A stretch of DNA of 64,000 bases. It comes from Cypionkella sp049896245 (GTDB lineage Bacteria > Pseudomonadota > Alphaproteobacteria > Rhodobacterales > Rhodobacteraceae). Positions 44,900 through 53,630 of this stretch are shown piece by piece. The notes under the pieces are model-generated. The model was not told the DNA's origin. It saw only the letters and a list, made by a program, of their open reading frames with translations, and searched no databases. The stretch's first letter is position 1. Each line of letters begins with the position of its first letter. Where the stretch lies: assembly GCF_049896245.1 (NCBI RefSeq), contig NZ_JAFCTX010000006.1:111884-175883 (forward strand), written 5' to 3'. A program made the position numbers and the translations under genes.

Positions 44900-46022
44900 C
44901 GCCCTTGTCACGGCACCTGTCGAAAAACAGGCGGATTGGGCAGCGCAACTATCGCGCCTGTTTAACCCGCGCGATGCAAGAGATCGCGGCGTCATGGGCT
45001 TTGGCGGTGCTACGACGAATCCGCCGCTATCCTTGCAGGCAATCCAAAACGATCCGGAATTCTGGATCGCCAGGATCCGCCGGATCGCCGAAGACCATCC
45101 TGGCGCGGATGTCGAAAGGATTTACTGGCTGGCGTATCTTGAAACCGCGCGTCTCGGGGCGGAAATGATCCTGCCGGTTTATCTCGCGACAGCGGGGCGG
45201 CACGGCCACGTATCCGGCCAGGTCGATCCACGCTTTGTCAGTGATTATGACCGGATGCTGAGGCAGGGTCTTGAGCTGGCCGATTTGGCGCCAAACCTCA
45301 TGGTCAAGATCCCCGGTTCTGCCGAAGGCTACCTTGTCATCGAAGAGCTGACTGCCCGCGGCATTTCCACCAACAACACCACCTCTTTCACCGTGTCGCA
45401 ATACGTCGCCTGCATGAATGCCGTATCGCGCGGGCTGGCGCGGGCGCGGGCGGCAGGCATCGACCTGTCGCGCTGGCGATCAGTGATCACCCATGTGTCG
45501 GCCAGACTGGGCAATGTCGGCGATCTGAAAGCGCAGGCTGAACTGCGTGGCATCACGCTGACCCCGGACGAGATCATCGACGGCGAAATGGCAGTCATGA
45601 AACGCGCCTACCACTACGGTAAAGAAACGGGTCATGCGTCCAAGATGTTGCAGTGTTCGATGCGGGTGAGTGATGCAGGGTCGGGCGGGGCAGCACAAAG
45701 CCGACATATCGCCGATCTTGCCGGGGGGGATTTCGTCTATACCTGCCCGCCCGGTTTCATCGCCCAACTGATGCAAGCCGAAGATCGTCTGCCGTCTTTC
45801 GATCCACAGGCGATCAACCAAACGCCCTCGCCCGAGGTAATAGCCAAACTGCGGCAACTTCCCTATTTCCGGCAGGCCTATGATTTTGACGGCATGGTCC
45901 CTGCGGACTTTTGCCAGTTCGGCGCCTTTGCCACCACCGCTGCCGAATTTGCCGCTGCCACACGCAAAACCGTGGATTTTGTCGCCCGTGCGCTGGAAGG
46001 CGCCGGTGCGCAATCCACCTGA
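44790..46022 (+). CDS. Transaldolase-family enzyme, probably 5'-truncated
   Basis: The conserved body starts near position 44920 (WAAQLSRLFNPRDARDRGVMG) and continues to the stop with the transaldolase landmarks FGGATTNPPLSLQAI, the Schiff-base lysine in LMVKIPGSAEG, and ISTNNTTSFTVSQ. In-frame start codons are only at 44790, which would run through sequence that encodes the toxin on the other strand, and at 44994, inside the conserved body. The native 5' end therefore seems to have been lost at a junction near 44.90-44.92 kb. It leads an operon with E2-hydrolase, E3 and HAD genes. It should cleave or transfer a three-carbon or similar unit of a sugar phosphate, but the substrate is unknown. 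Confidence 0.72.
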   Translation: MVNLDAALGARWRPPFSPSIRVPVIGSIPRRTRASSIALVTAPVEKQADWAAQLSRLFNPRDARDRGVMGFGGATTNPPLSLQAIQNDPEFWIARIRRIAEDHPGADVERIYWLAYLETARLGAEMILPVYLATAGRHGHVSGQVDPRFVSDYDRMLRQGLELADLAPNLMVKIPGSAEGYLVIEELTARGISTNNTTSFTVSQYVACMNAVSRGLARARAAGIDLSRWRSVITHVSARLGNVGDLKAQAELRGITLTPDEIIDGEMAVMKRAYHYGKETGHASKMLQCSMRVSDAGSGGAAQSRHIADLAGGDFVYTCPPGFIAQLMQAEDRLPSFDPQAINQTPSPEVIAKLRQLPYFRQAYDFDGMVPADFCQFGAFATTAAEFAAATRKTVDFVARALEGAGAQST

Positions 46023-46032
46023 TGGAGAACAC

Positions 46033-47328
46033 ATGGCTCATCCCATTTTGGTGCCGCAGGTCGGCCAAGACCTGACTGAGGCGACGATAATCGAACTGCA
46101 CGTCAAGCTGGGCGACCGGGTCAAAAAGGGGGACCTTGTTGCCGTGGTGGAAAGCGAAAAGGCAAGCTTCGAGGTCGAAGCATTTGTTGAAGGCGTCGTC
46201 ATCAGCCTGCCTTACAAAACCGGCGACGTAGCACCCGTGCTCACACCATTGATGATGCTTGGGGAGGTCGGCGAAGTTGTGACGACAAAGGCCGAACCTG
46301 CGCCCGTCAAAGCAGCAGACGTTCCAGTCGCGCCCGCCCCGCTTGCGCCGATCCCTATCCCGGTCCAGTCTGTCGTGGCAGCCCCCAAACCCGTGCCGAC
46401 CAATCAATCGTCGGTCGCACACACGGGCCTTCGGGCCTCGCCCGTGGCACGGCGGATCGCATCCGACCACGGGATGGACGTGACCCGGATCGCGGGCACC
46501 GGTCCCTTTGGTGCAGTTGTGCTGCGCGATGTCGATGCGGCCCTTGACGCAAATGGTGCGTCGGGTGGCATGCTGGACCTGCGTACATTGAAATCTGGCC
46601 AAGGAACACCCGTTGTATTCCTGCATGGTTTTGGGGCGGACCTGTCGTCATGGCGCCCCCTGATCGGTCGGATCGGGCTGGATAATCCGATGATGGCGCT
46701 TGACCTGCCGGGGCATGGGGCCTCGCACGGACATGGTGCTACCGACTTTGCCGCAATTGTCGCCACAGTGGGGCAGACGTTACGTACGTTGCCGGGTGGT
46801 GTCCATCTGGTCGGCCATTCGCTTGGGGCCGCTGTTGCCACCGCCTTGACGGAACGTGGTGATCTGGACGTGCGGTCGCTGACGCTGATTTCGCCTGCCG
46901 GTCTGGGGCCATCGATCGCCGGAGACTTTGTCGAAGGTTTCCTTGCCGCAAGATCAGAGGCCGCCCTTTCGGCCTGGATGCGCCGACTGGTCCATGATCC
47001 GGCCAGCCTCGCCTCTGTCCTCGTCCGCGCAACCTTGACGGCACGCGAAGCCGCAGGCCTGACCCTGGCGCAAAGCCGTGTGGCAAGCGCCGTATTCGAA
47101 GGGTCGACACAACTGTTTTCGACCACCGCCGCTTTGCGCGCCTACAAAGGTCCCTGCGCTGTCATCACCGGACGCGAGGATACCATCGTACCGCTGCGGG
47201 AAGTCGAGGCTGCCGTGCCCGCGCATGTCGCGTTGTACCGGCTGGACCGGGTCGGCCACTTGCCGCAGGTCGAGGCTGCCTATCTGCTTCAGACCCTGAT
47301 TGCACGCACCATCCGGTCAGCGAACTGA
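46033..47328 (+). CDS. Lipoyl-domain/alpha-beta-hydrolase fusion, AcoC-like E2
   Basis: A 431-residue protein. Residues 1-78 form a lipoyl domain with the lipoylation lysine in VESEKASFEV; a Pro/Ala linker follows, then a peripheral subunit-binding domain near 135-170 (ASPVARRIASDHGMDV, GTGPFGAVVLRDV). From about 185 there is an alpha/beta hydrolase fold with nucleophile Ser in VGHSLGAA, Asp in TGREDTIVP and His in RVGHLPQVE. This is the architecture of AcoC, the acyltransferase of acetoin dehydrogenase, rather than a classical E2. No E1 genes are adjacent. It starts 10 bases after the transaldolase gene. Confidence 0.84.
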   Translation: MAHPILVPQVGQDLTEATIIELHVKLGDRVKKGDLVAVVESEKASFEVEAFVEGVVISLPYKTGDVAPVLTPLMMLGEVGEVVTTKAEPAPVKAADVPVAPAPLAPIPIPVQSVVAAPKPVPTNQSSVAHTGLRASPVARRIASDHGMDVTRIAGTGPFGAVVLRDVDAALDANGASGGMLDLRTLKSGQGTPVVFLHGFGADLSSWRPLIGRIGLDNPMMALDLPGHGASHGHGATDFAAIVATVGQTLRTLPGGVHLVGHSLGAAVATALTERGDLDVRSLTLISPAGLGPSIAGDFVEGFLAARSEAALSAWMRRLVHDPASLASVLVRATLTAREAAGLTLAQSRVASAVFEGSTQLFSTTAALRAYKGPCAVITGREDTIVPLREVEAAVPAHVALYRLDRVGHLPQVEAAYLLQTLIARTIRSAN

Positions 47329-48735
47329 ATGCAGTCGATGAATGACTATGACATCCTTATCATCGGTGCAGGCCCCGGCGGTTACGTGGCCGCAATCCGG
47401 GCACGGCAATTGGGGCTTAAGGTCGGGCTGATCGAACGGGCGCATCTTGGCGGTATCTGCCTGAATTGGGGCTGTATTCCCACAAAGGTTATGCTGAAGG
47501 GAACCGATGTGCTGCGCGAGGCAAGTGGTGCGGATCGCTTAGGCATAAGCCCGCTTTCGCCAGTACTGGATCCCGTCAAGCTTATTGGACGGGCGACCGA
47601 AGTCAGTGGGCAGCTTTCGGCGGGGGTTGCCTTCCTTCTGAAGAAGAACGGCGTCGATGTGATCTGGGGTGCCGCAATGCTGACCTCAGCAGGTGACGTA
47701 ACGGTGACCGCTTCGGACGCTGCCGCGCCGCGCGGCGCGCTGGGTCCGGGGGTTTACGCGGCGCAACATGTGATCCTGGCAACCGGGGCCAGTCCGCGCC
47801 GTTTGGCCGGGCTGGAACCCGATGGCCATCTGGTCTGGACCTATATGCATGCGCTTCGGCCTGTATCCGTTCCGGCGAGCCTTATCGTTGTGGGTTCAGG
47901 GGCGATGGGGATCGAGTTCGCCTCAATCTACGCCGCAATGGGTTCAAAGGTCACGCTGATCGATATTGCCGCACGCATTCTGCCTCAAGAGGACGCCGAG
48001 ATCTCTGGCCTGATGGCCAAGGCGTTGCAAAAGCGCGGTATTCCCATGCATACAGGCGTCACAGTCGGTCAGCTTGACCGCCGGGAAAACAACGTGACCG
48101 CCCTGCTTTCGGATGGCACAACGCTTAGCGCTGAAAGGTTGCTCAGCGCTGTGGGCGTGGTTGCAAATGTAGTCGGACTTGGCCTTGAGGCACTTGGCGT
48201 TGTGCTCAATAACGGCGCGGTGCAAACTGTCGCGGCGGGGCGCAGCAGTGTGCCCGGGATTTATGCCATCGGCGATGCCGCAGGGCCCCCGATGTTGGCT
48301 CACAAAGCGGAACACGAGGGCATCGCCTGCGTCGAAGCGATTGCCGGGCAGACGCGACACGGCATCTCACCCGTGCCCCACTGCATCTACGCCAGCCCGC
48401 AAATAGCATCGGTCGGGATGACTGAGGCAAAGGCCGTCGAAAGCGGTCTGTCTGTAAGGGTCGGCCGCTTCTCGCTGCGCGGCAATGGCAAGGCGCTGGT
48501 GCTGGGTGAGCCGGACGGCTTGGTGAAATGCATATTCGATGCAGCGACGGATCGATTGATCGGGGCACAGATCATCGGAGTCGAGGCAAGCGAACTGATC
48601 CACGGCATGACCATCGCCGTCTCGCTGGGGGCCACTTCGCAGCAGCTTGCCAACGTCATCTTCCCGCATCCCACCGTGTCAGAGGCCCTGCGCGAGGCGG
48701 TGCTGGCCGCACGAGACGGAGCGATCCATGCCTGA
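47329..48735 (+). CDS. lpdA: Dihydrolipoyl dehydrogenase (E3)
   Basis: A 468-residue flavoprotein that reoxidises the lipoyl group with NAD+. FAD motif IIGAGPGGY is near residue 10, the redox-active disulfide is in GGICLNWGCIPTK near residues 40-52, the NAD motif VGSGAMGIEFASIY near 190, and the C-terminal catalytic histidine is in the VIFPHPTVSEAL segment. It starts immediately after the E2-hydrolase stop and overlaps the HAD gene by eight bases, so it is dedicated to this operon and is not the housekeeping copy. Confidence 0.93.
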   Translation: MQSMNDYDILIIGAGPGGYVAAIRARQLGLKVGLIERAHLGGICLNWGCIPTKVMLKGTDVLREASGADRLGISPLSPVLDPVKLIGRATEVSGQLSAGVAFLLKKNGVDVIWGAAMLTSAGDVTVTASDAAAPRGALGPGVYAAQHVILATGASPRRLAGLEPDGHLVWTYMHALRPVSVPASLIVVGSGAMGIEFASIYAAMGSKVTLIDIAARILPQEDAEISGLMAKALQKRGIPMHTGVTVGQLDRRENNVTALLSDGTTLSAERLLSAVGVVANVVGLGLEALGVVLNNGAVQTVAAGRSSVPGIYAIGDAAGPPMLAHKAEHEGIACVEAIAGQTRHGISPVPHCIYASPQIASVGMTEAKAVESGLSVRVGRFSLRGNGKALVLGEPDGLVKCIFDAATDRLIGAQIIGVEASELIHGMTIAVSLGATSQQLANVIFPHPTVSEALREAVLAARDGAIHA

Positions 48736-49423
48736 TAAACCGCGCGGAACCATCATATTCGATCTGGACGGGACACTCGTTGACAGCGCCCCCGATCTGG
48801 CTGACGCACTGGATTGGCTTCTGACAGAAATGGGTTATCAGCCCTTGGGTCTGAACAAAGTGCGCCAATTGATCGGCCATGGTATGGCTGAACTGGTGCG
48901 CAAAGGCCTGGAGGCGCGCGGTGCGCAATTGGAGGCGCAAGTGCTGGCCCGGGCCGTAGAACGGTTCCTTGAATATTACACGGCCAATCTGTCGCGTAAA
49001 AGCAAAGCCTATCCCGGCACTGCAGAAGTTTTGAACGCACTGCAGAAGGCAGGCTGGCGGCTGGTCGTCTGCACGAACAAGCTGGAAGCAAATGCTCGGC
49101 TCTTATTGCGGGACTTGGGGCTGCTGACAGCATTCGAACTTGTGGCTGGCCCTGACACATTCGGCGCGGCCAAGCCCGATCCGGCACACCTGCTTGGCTG
49201 CCTTCCCCTTGGCAATCCCGCGTCGCGCCCGGCCATCATGATTGGCGATTCAGAGGTGGACGTCGCCGCAGCCAAGGCTGCAGGCCTGCCAGTGATTGCG
49301 GTTACGTGGGGCTATTACCAAAAAGACATTAGCGAATTGGCTCCCGACGCCGTGGCTCACAACATGCAGGAGGTTCCTGCCCTGATTGACCGCTTGATGC
49401 AGCAAAACGACGCAGTTGATTGA
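48728..49423 (+). CDS. HAD-superfamily phosphatase, phosphoglycolate-phosphatase-like
   Basis: A 231-residue enzyme starting MPDKPRGTIIFDLDGTLVDS. HAD motif I is DLDGT, motif II the VVCTNK stretch, motif III the lysine near KPDPAH and motif IV IGDSEVD. The length fits Gph. In this operon it may remove phosphate from an intermediate or a toxic by-product of the transaldolase/E2 pathway. Accessory DNA resumes directly after it. Confidence 0.88.
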   Translation: MPDKPRGTIIFDLDGTLVDSAPDLADALDWLLTEMGYQPLGLNKVRQLIGHGMAELVRKGLEARGAQLEAQVLARAVERFLEYYTANLSRKSKAYPGTAEVLNALQKAGWRLVVCTNKLEANARLLLRDLGLLTAFELVAGPDTFGAAKPDPAHLLGCLPLGNPASRPAIMIGDSEVDVAAAKAAGLPVIAVTWGYYQKDISELAPDAVAHNMQEVPALIDRLMQQNDAVD

Positions 49424-49748
49424 AAATACAGCGCCCATGTCGGTAAGCATCGGCGCGACGGTTGCATTGTTTGTAACCAGTTGTCGGCGGGTATGAGTGC
49501 CGCGAAGGAAGCCAATGCCAATGCAGCTCACGACGTTGGCGAGGGTCAGCGTGGTGGCTAGGGCGGCGGTTGAGCCGTAGATGCCGAAGAAGCCCATGCC
49601 CGTCGCCTGCAGGGTCGTCTTCGAAATCCGCGTGACAAAGGTCCGGCTTCCGAGACCCGCCGCGTTGCTGCGGCAGCCACCATACCTGCTGAGTGCAGTT
49701 CGGCAACGGCATCCACGGTGGCGGCAGTAGTCATGCGCCAGCGGCGCG
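49424..49748. other. Decayed accessory DNA
   Basis: About 325 bases of interrupted frames. On the minus strand short pieces (ATVDAVAELHSAGMV, MGFFGIYGSTAALATTL) in different frames may have come from one small phage-type protein downstream of the amidase remnant, but no family was identified. Confidence 0.4.
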
Positions 49749-49988
49749 TCACAATGCCAGCCCCGATCTTCCCGCCCTGAAGCCCGGACAGGCCTTCGCC
49801 GCAGAGTCGTTGTGCCCCAAAACTTTCCGGATCATTGTCCTCCCTTTGATCTCTGCGATCAACCGCTTGGCGGCCGCAGCCTGAGCTGCGGAGAAGTTTT
49901 TAGCGAACGGATCGTTGGCCGACGCGCCATAGCCTCCGAGTAGGCAAATCCCGAGAGTGCCGCGATTATGGCTCTCAACGTGATCCAA
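49749..49988 (-). pseudogene. Phage-type N-acetylmuramoyl-L-alanine amidase remnant
   Basis: The frame carries the C-terminal half of an amidase-2-like domain: RGTLGICLLGGYGASANDPF, NFSAAQAAAAKRLIAEI and GHNDSAAKACPGF, where the HN and ACPGF residues are the conserved zinc/active-site end. The N-terminal catalytic portion is absent and the frame upstream is interrupted by the IS3-type element region. It is likely a leftover of a lysis gene. Confidence 0.66.
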
Positions 49989-50063
49989 AATTTTGGTCTC
50001 GCGGCGTCCAGGGGCGACAGTCCCATCCCGATTGCCCTGCCCCCCGGAAGTTCCCTCGGTCTG

Positions 50064-51160
50064 ATGTAGAGTCTGCCCAACCCTAAAGGAGCAGACGCAT
50101 GCGAAAGAGCCGTTTCACCGAGACGCAGATCATCGGGATGATCAAGGAGCAGGAAGCCGGGCTGACTGTGGCCAAGGTTTGCCGCAAGCACGGCATCAGC
50201 CCGGCGAGTTTTTACAAGCTGAAGGCCAAGTATGGCGGGATGGACGTGTCGGATGCCCGACGCCTGAAGCATCTCGAGGAAGAGACCGCGATGCTTAAGC
50301 GTCTGGTGGCAGACACGATGCTGGACGTTGTCGTGCTGAAAGACCTGCTGTGGAGTGAGGCCCCGAACGCCATTGGTTCGAGTGAGCGGGCCGAACGCTG
50401 ACGGCATCAGCTCAGCGGCGGGAAGCGGTGATTAGGGCGCTGCGGGATCATAAGATCTCGCAGCGTCGGGTCTGCGACCTGGTTGGTGTCGATCCCAAGA
50501 CCGTGCGGCGCGAGCGCCCGCCTGATCATGCGGATATCCGCAAGAAGATGCATGAGATCGCGGGCGCCCGCCGCCGGTTTGGCTATCCGCTGGCCTCTCA
50601 CGGTTTGCTTGCAAACCGTGAGAGGCGGCGTGTTGGCATCCTGCTCGAGCGAGAGGGGTTCACGATGAACGAGAAGAAATTGTATCGCCTTTACAGGGAG
50701 GAAGGCCTGTCCGTGCGGCGGCGGCGTGGCAGAAAACACGCCCGCGGAACACGGGCTCCTATGCCGATACTGAACCGCCCAAACGTGCGGTGGTCACTGG
50801 ATCCTCGCCATGGTCACTCGAACCAGTGGCGTTCACATGGCTCGATGTCCGACACCTTCGGTGCATCGCGCAAGTTCCGTATTCTGGCGGTCAACGATGA
50901 CTGCACCCGCGAAAATCTGGGGCTGATCGCCGATACCAGCCTTTCTGGTGCGCGCGTTGCGCGGGAGTTGACCGCGATGATCCGGATTTACGGCAAACCC
51001 GGCTGCATCGTCAGCGATAATGGCACCGAGTTCACCAGCACCGCGATCCTCAAATGGGCGGGCGATACCGGCGTCGCCTGGCACTACATCGACCCCGGCC
51101 AATCGTCGGGAAAACAGTCCCCGGACTGTTTTCTAATCCTCCTCATACGCAGCAGAATGG
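50064..51160 (+). mobile_element. IS3-family element (IS407-like group), internally damaged
   Basis: Left end near 50064 (TGTAGAGTCTGCCCAACCC), then orfA and orfB. OrfA is intact; OrfB carries three segments that family members lack, each centred on a hairpin, and the last one shifts the frame. The right end could not be located because OrfB is cut after its QQNG sequence. The element is probably immobile. Confidence 0.7.
50099..50401 (+). CDS. IS3-family transposase OrfA
   Basis: A 100-residue helix-turn-helix protein: MRKSRFTETQIIGMIKEQEA, then VAKVCRKHGISPASFYKLKA, and a leucine-zipper-like segment (LKHLEEETAMLKRLVADTML). It is the first of two overlapping frames; in the intact family a -1 frameshift yields the OrfAB fusion. 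OrfB continues from an in-frame segment that overlaps the OrfA end. Confidence 0.88.
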   Translation: MRKSRFTETQIIGMIKEQEAGLTVAKVCRKHGISPASFYKLKAKYGGMDVSDARRLKHLEEETAMLKRLVADTMLDVVVLKDLLWSEAPNAIGSSERAER

Positions 51161-51165
51161 CCTGA
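50428..51165 (+). pseudogene. IS3-family transposase OrfB, with three insertions, inactive
   Basis: The integrase core is recognisable (GARRRFGY, MNEKKLYRLYREEGLSVRRR, SDTFGASRKFRILAVNDDC, IVSDNGTEFTS, WHYIDPG), and the frame can be followed from about 50402. Relative to the family, extra segments occur at about 50587-50626 (PLASHGLLANRE), about 50802-50847 (PRHGHSNQWRSHGSM) and about 51100-51145; the last destroys the frame before the catalytic glutamate (FIESFN). The protein therefore lacks the end of the DDE domain. Confidence 0.8.
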
Positions 51166-51475
51166 TCGCCACCAACCAACGCTGCGCGTTGCTTTGCGGC
51201 ATAGCGGCAGAAAGCCTTCGATTTGTTCGGGGATATGTTCCTGCCTCTGCCCCGATCATCAGCGGCGCAAGCCGCGTCATCCCGCAAGACCCTAGGGCAA
51301 CGCCCCGCCCTGCAAAGGACTCAATAGGAGCGCTCTACATGGGCCTTGCGTGGTTCGCCGCTACCTGTGCTCACCCCCGCCCCCGCAATGGCGCTGTGCG
51401 CCATTCCTATCGAGTCTGGTAAACAAGGGGCGCACTCCTCATATTGATGGGGAGCGTCAACAAAAGGAATCTACG
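51166..51475. other. Intergenic stretch, no gene seen
   Basis: About 310 bases between the IS element and the zinc-ribbon gene. An eight-pair hairpin (AATGGCGC at 51387-51394, GCGCCATT at 51398-51405) lies upstream of the zinc-ribbon start. Nothing else was recognised. Confidence 0.45.
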
Positions 51476-51713
51476 ATGGAAATCCGCACTCTAGAGCAGC
51501 ACGCGCTAAACTTTGCAGAATATGCAGTCGCCCCCGCCAAGAAAAGCCGGGGCGCAACCTACCAAAAGATGAACGGTAACGACTACCAGTGTCCTCATTG
51601 CTGGGTGCATAACGGTGTTCACTCAAAGATTACACCCTCGAACCGGGGGCACCGATGACTACGACGTTTGGCTATGCACCGTCTGCGAGACCGAATTTGT
51701 CACCCCGATGTAA
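51476..51713 (+). pseudogene. Small zinc-ribbon gene with a G-run frameshift
   Basis: The frame from 51476 contains a first CPHC pair (DYQCPHCWVHNGVHSK) and stops at 51658. A one-base shift in the G5 run at 51645-51649 joins it to DDYDVWLCTVCETEFVTPM, which supplies the second CTVC pair and a natural stop at 51711-51713. The joined protein of about 78 residues is a convincing zinc ribbon. Whether the shift is real, programmed or an error is unknown. Confidence 0.62.
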
Positions 51714-51801
51714 AGGCAAAAACCGAACTGTGTATAATGTGTGGACGACTAAGGCGAAATCCCGTTTTTCCCTATAGTTTCAGCATGTTATGGGATGGGA
51801 T

Positions 51802-51891
51802 TGGCGGAGAGACAGGGATTCGAACCCTGGGTCGGCGCAAACCGACAACGGTTTTCGAGACCGCCGCATTCGACCACTCTGCCACCTCTCC
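51802..51891 (-). tRNA. tRNA-Ser (anticodon CGA)
   Basis: Reverse complement begins GGAGAGGTGGCAGAGTGG, has the anticodon loop CTCGAAA (anticodon CGA), a long variable arm as in serine tRNAs, the T arm GGGTTCGAATCCC, an acceptor strand pairing CTCTCC with GGAGAG, and an encoded CCA. The length is 90 bases. Its 3' end faces the accessory region, the common orientation for integration at tRNA genes. Confidence 0.96.
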
Positions 51892-52143
51892 GCGGTAGGG
51901 ATCGTGGCGGGGATTTAGCGGGGTCGCAGCGCGCTTGCAACCCCGATTTCATCACGGACTGCAAAGACTCTGCGCGGGTGCATCGCCCATAGCCCTCGCA
52001 TGCGCCGCGCACGCCAGTGCTTCCGCCGCGCGGCGCCAGACAAGCGAAGCCCCGCGTACTCACCGATCTGTGTCTGCCGTGCCCTTGGCAGCACTGCCGT
52101 AACGCCGTAACTACGGGGCCAATCCGCCGCGAAAGGCCCGCCC

Positions 52144-52989
52144 ATGCTGCGCCCCCTCCTGCTCTCGCTTTGTCTTGCCTTGCCTGCCACTGTGCTGCCA
52201 TCTTACGCGCAGACGCAGGCCATCCAGCCTGATATCTCAAGCCTCACCCAGACCCTGAAGATCGACGCCCTGATCGCGGTGATGCGCACCGAGGGCCTCG
52301 CCAATGGCAAGGATATGGAGGCTGATCTGTTCCCCGGCCAAGATGGAGCGGCTTGGGACGTTGTGGTCAGCCGCGTCTATGACACCGCCCGTTTGCACCA
52401 GATCTTCGACGCGGCCCTGACCAAAGCGCTGGAAAACGACCCCGCCACCCAGAAGGCCATGCGGGCGTTCTTCGGCACCCCGCTTGGTCAGCACATTCTG
52501 GCGCTGGAGATTGACGCCCGCAAAACCTTGCTGGATGACAAGGCCACCGAGGCCGCAGCCAAACTCTGGGGCCGCGCGCTGAATGCCAAAACCCACCGCG
52601 CAAAGCAAATCAACCGCTTTGCCGAGATCAACGACCTTGTCGAATCCAACGTCATGGGCGCGATGAACGGCAATCTGGCGTTCTACCGCGGCATGAACGC
52701 AGCCGGAGCTTTCCCCGAGCCGATGCCCGAAGATGATATGCTAGCGGAAGTCTGGGCGCAGGAAGCCGATGTGCGCCGCGACACCACCGAATGGCTGTAT
52801 CCGTTCCTGATGCTGGCCTACCAGCCGCTCAGCGACAAAGAACTTGGCACATACATCGCCTTCTCGGAAACCCCTGCGGGCAAAAAAGCCAACCGCGCGA
52901 TGTTCGTGGCGTTTGATGCGATGTTCGTGCAGGTCTCAAAGGAACTCGGCCAATCCGCAGGCCGCCTGATGGCCGGACAAGACATCTAA
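52144..52989 (+). CDS. DUF2059-domain periplasmic protein
   Basis: A 281-residue protein with a signal peptide (MLRPLLLSLCLALPATVLPS, cleavage near SYAQT). Two helical halves follow; the second (LMLAYQPLSDKELGTYIAFS, ETPAGKKANRAMF) matches DUF2059. Its role is unknown. It stands alone between the tRNA and the ribosomal protein genes. Confidence 0.85.
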   Translation: MLRPLLLSLCLALPATVLPSYAQTQAIQPDISSLTQTLKIDALIAVMRTEGLANGKDMEADLFPGQDGAAWDVVVSRVYDTARLHQIFDAALTKALENDPATQKAMRAFFGTPLGQHILALEIDARKTLLDDKATEAAAKLWGRALNAKTHRAKQINRFAEINDLVESNVMGAMNGNLAFYRGMNAAGAFPEPMPEDDMLAEVWAQEADVRRDTTEWLYPFLMLAYQPLSDKELGTYIAFSETPAGKKANRAMFVAFDAMFVQVSKELGQSAGRLMAGQDI

Positions 52990-53171
52990 CCCCGCCATAC
53001 TCCGGCTTGACACCAAGCCCGACCCGCCGCATAAGCGCGCATCCCGGCGAGGTGCGAATCTCGTCGGGTCTTTATTTCATGACGCTCCACAGGGGCGCGC
53101 TGTCCGAGGCGGGGAAACCCGGAACACCCGTAAGGGGGCCACAAGACGCGGAGCAAGAGAAGGAAAGACCC

Positions 53172-53624
53172 ATGTTCGCGGTCCTCAAGACAGGCGGCAA
53201 GCAGTATAAAGTGCAGGCGGGTGACGTTCTGCGCGTTGAAAAGCTTGACGCCGTGGCTGGTCAAAAGATCCAGTTCAACGAAATTCTGATGGTTGGCGGC
53301 GAAAGCCTGACCATTGGCGTGCCCTTCGTGGCAGGTGCAGCCGTGCAAGCCGAAGTGATCGACCAGATCAAAGGCGAAAAGGTCATCCACTTCGTCAAAC
53401 GTCGTCGTAAGCACTCGTCGCAGCGCACCAAAGGCCACCGTCAGCACCTGACGCTGGTTCGTGTGCTTGACGTGCTGGCTGCAGGCGCTGATGCCACTGG
53501 TGTTGCTGCTGCAACCGGCACTGCCGATGCCCGCCGCGCCGCCCATAACAACGCTCCGGCACCCGTTGTCGAAGCTCCTGCAAAACCGAAGCGCGCTGCC
53601 AAAGCCGCTGTAGTAGCGGAGTAA
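53172..53624 (+). CDS. rplU: 50S ribosomal protein L21
   Basis: A 150-residue protein starting MFAVLKTGGKQYKVQAGDVL, with an AAGGAAAG site before the ATG. The conserved RRRKHSSQRTKGHRQHLT segment near residues 76-93 binds 23S rRNA. The C-terminal 50 residues are Ala-rich, an extension common in alphaproteobacteria. It forms an operon with rpmA, six bases downstream. Confidence 0.97.
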   Translation: MFAVLKTGGKQYKVQAGDVLRVEKLDAVAGQKIQFNEILMVGGESLTIGVPFVAGAAVQAEVIDQIKGEKVIHFVKRRRKHSSQRTKGHRQHLTLVRVLDVLAAGADATGVAAATGTADARRAAHNNAPAPVVEAPAKPKRAAKAAVVAE

Positions 53625-53630
53625 TCCCCC

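Noticed and set aside
44900..44995. Upstream extension of the toxin-like gene
   Set aside because: This stretch is antisense to conserved transaldolase codons, so it is unlikely to encode toxin.
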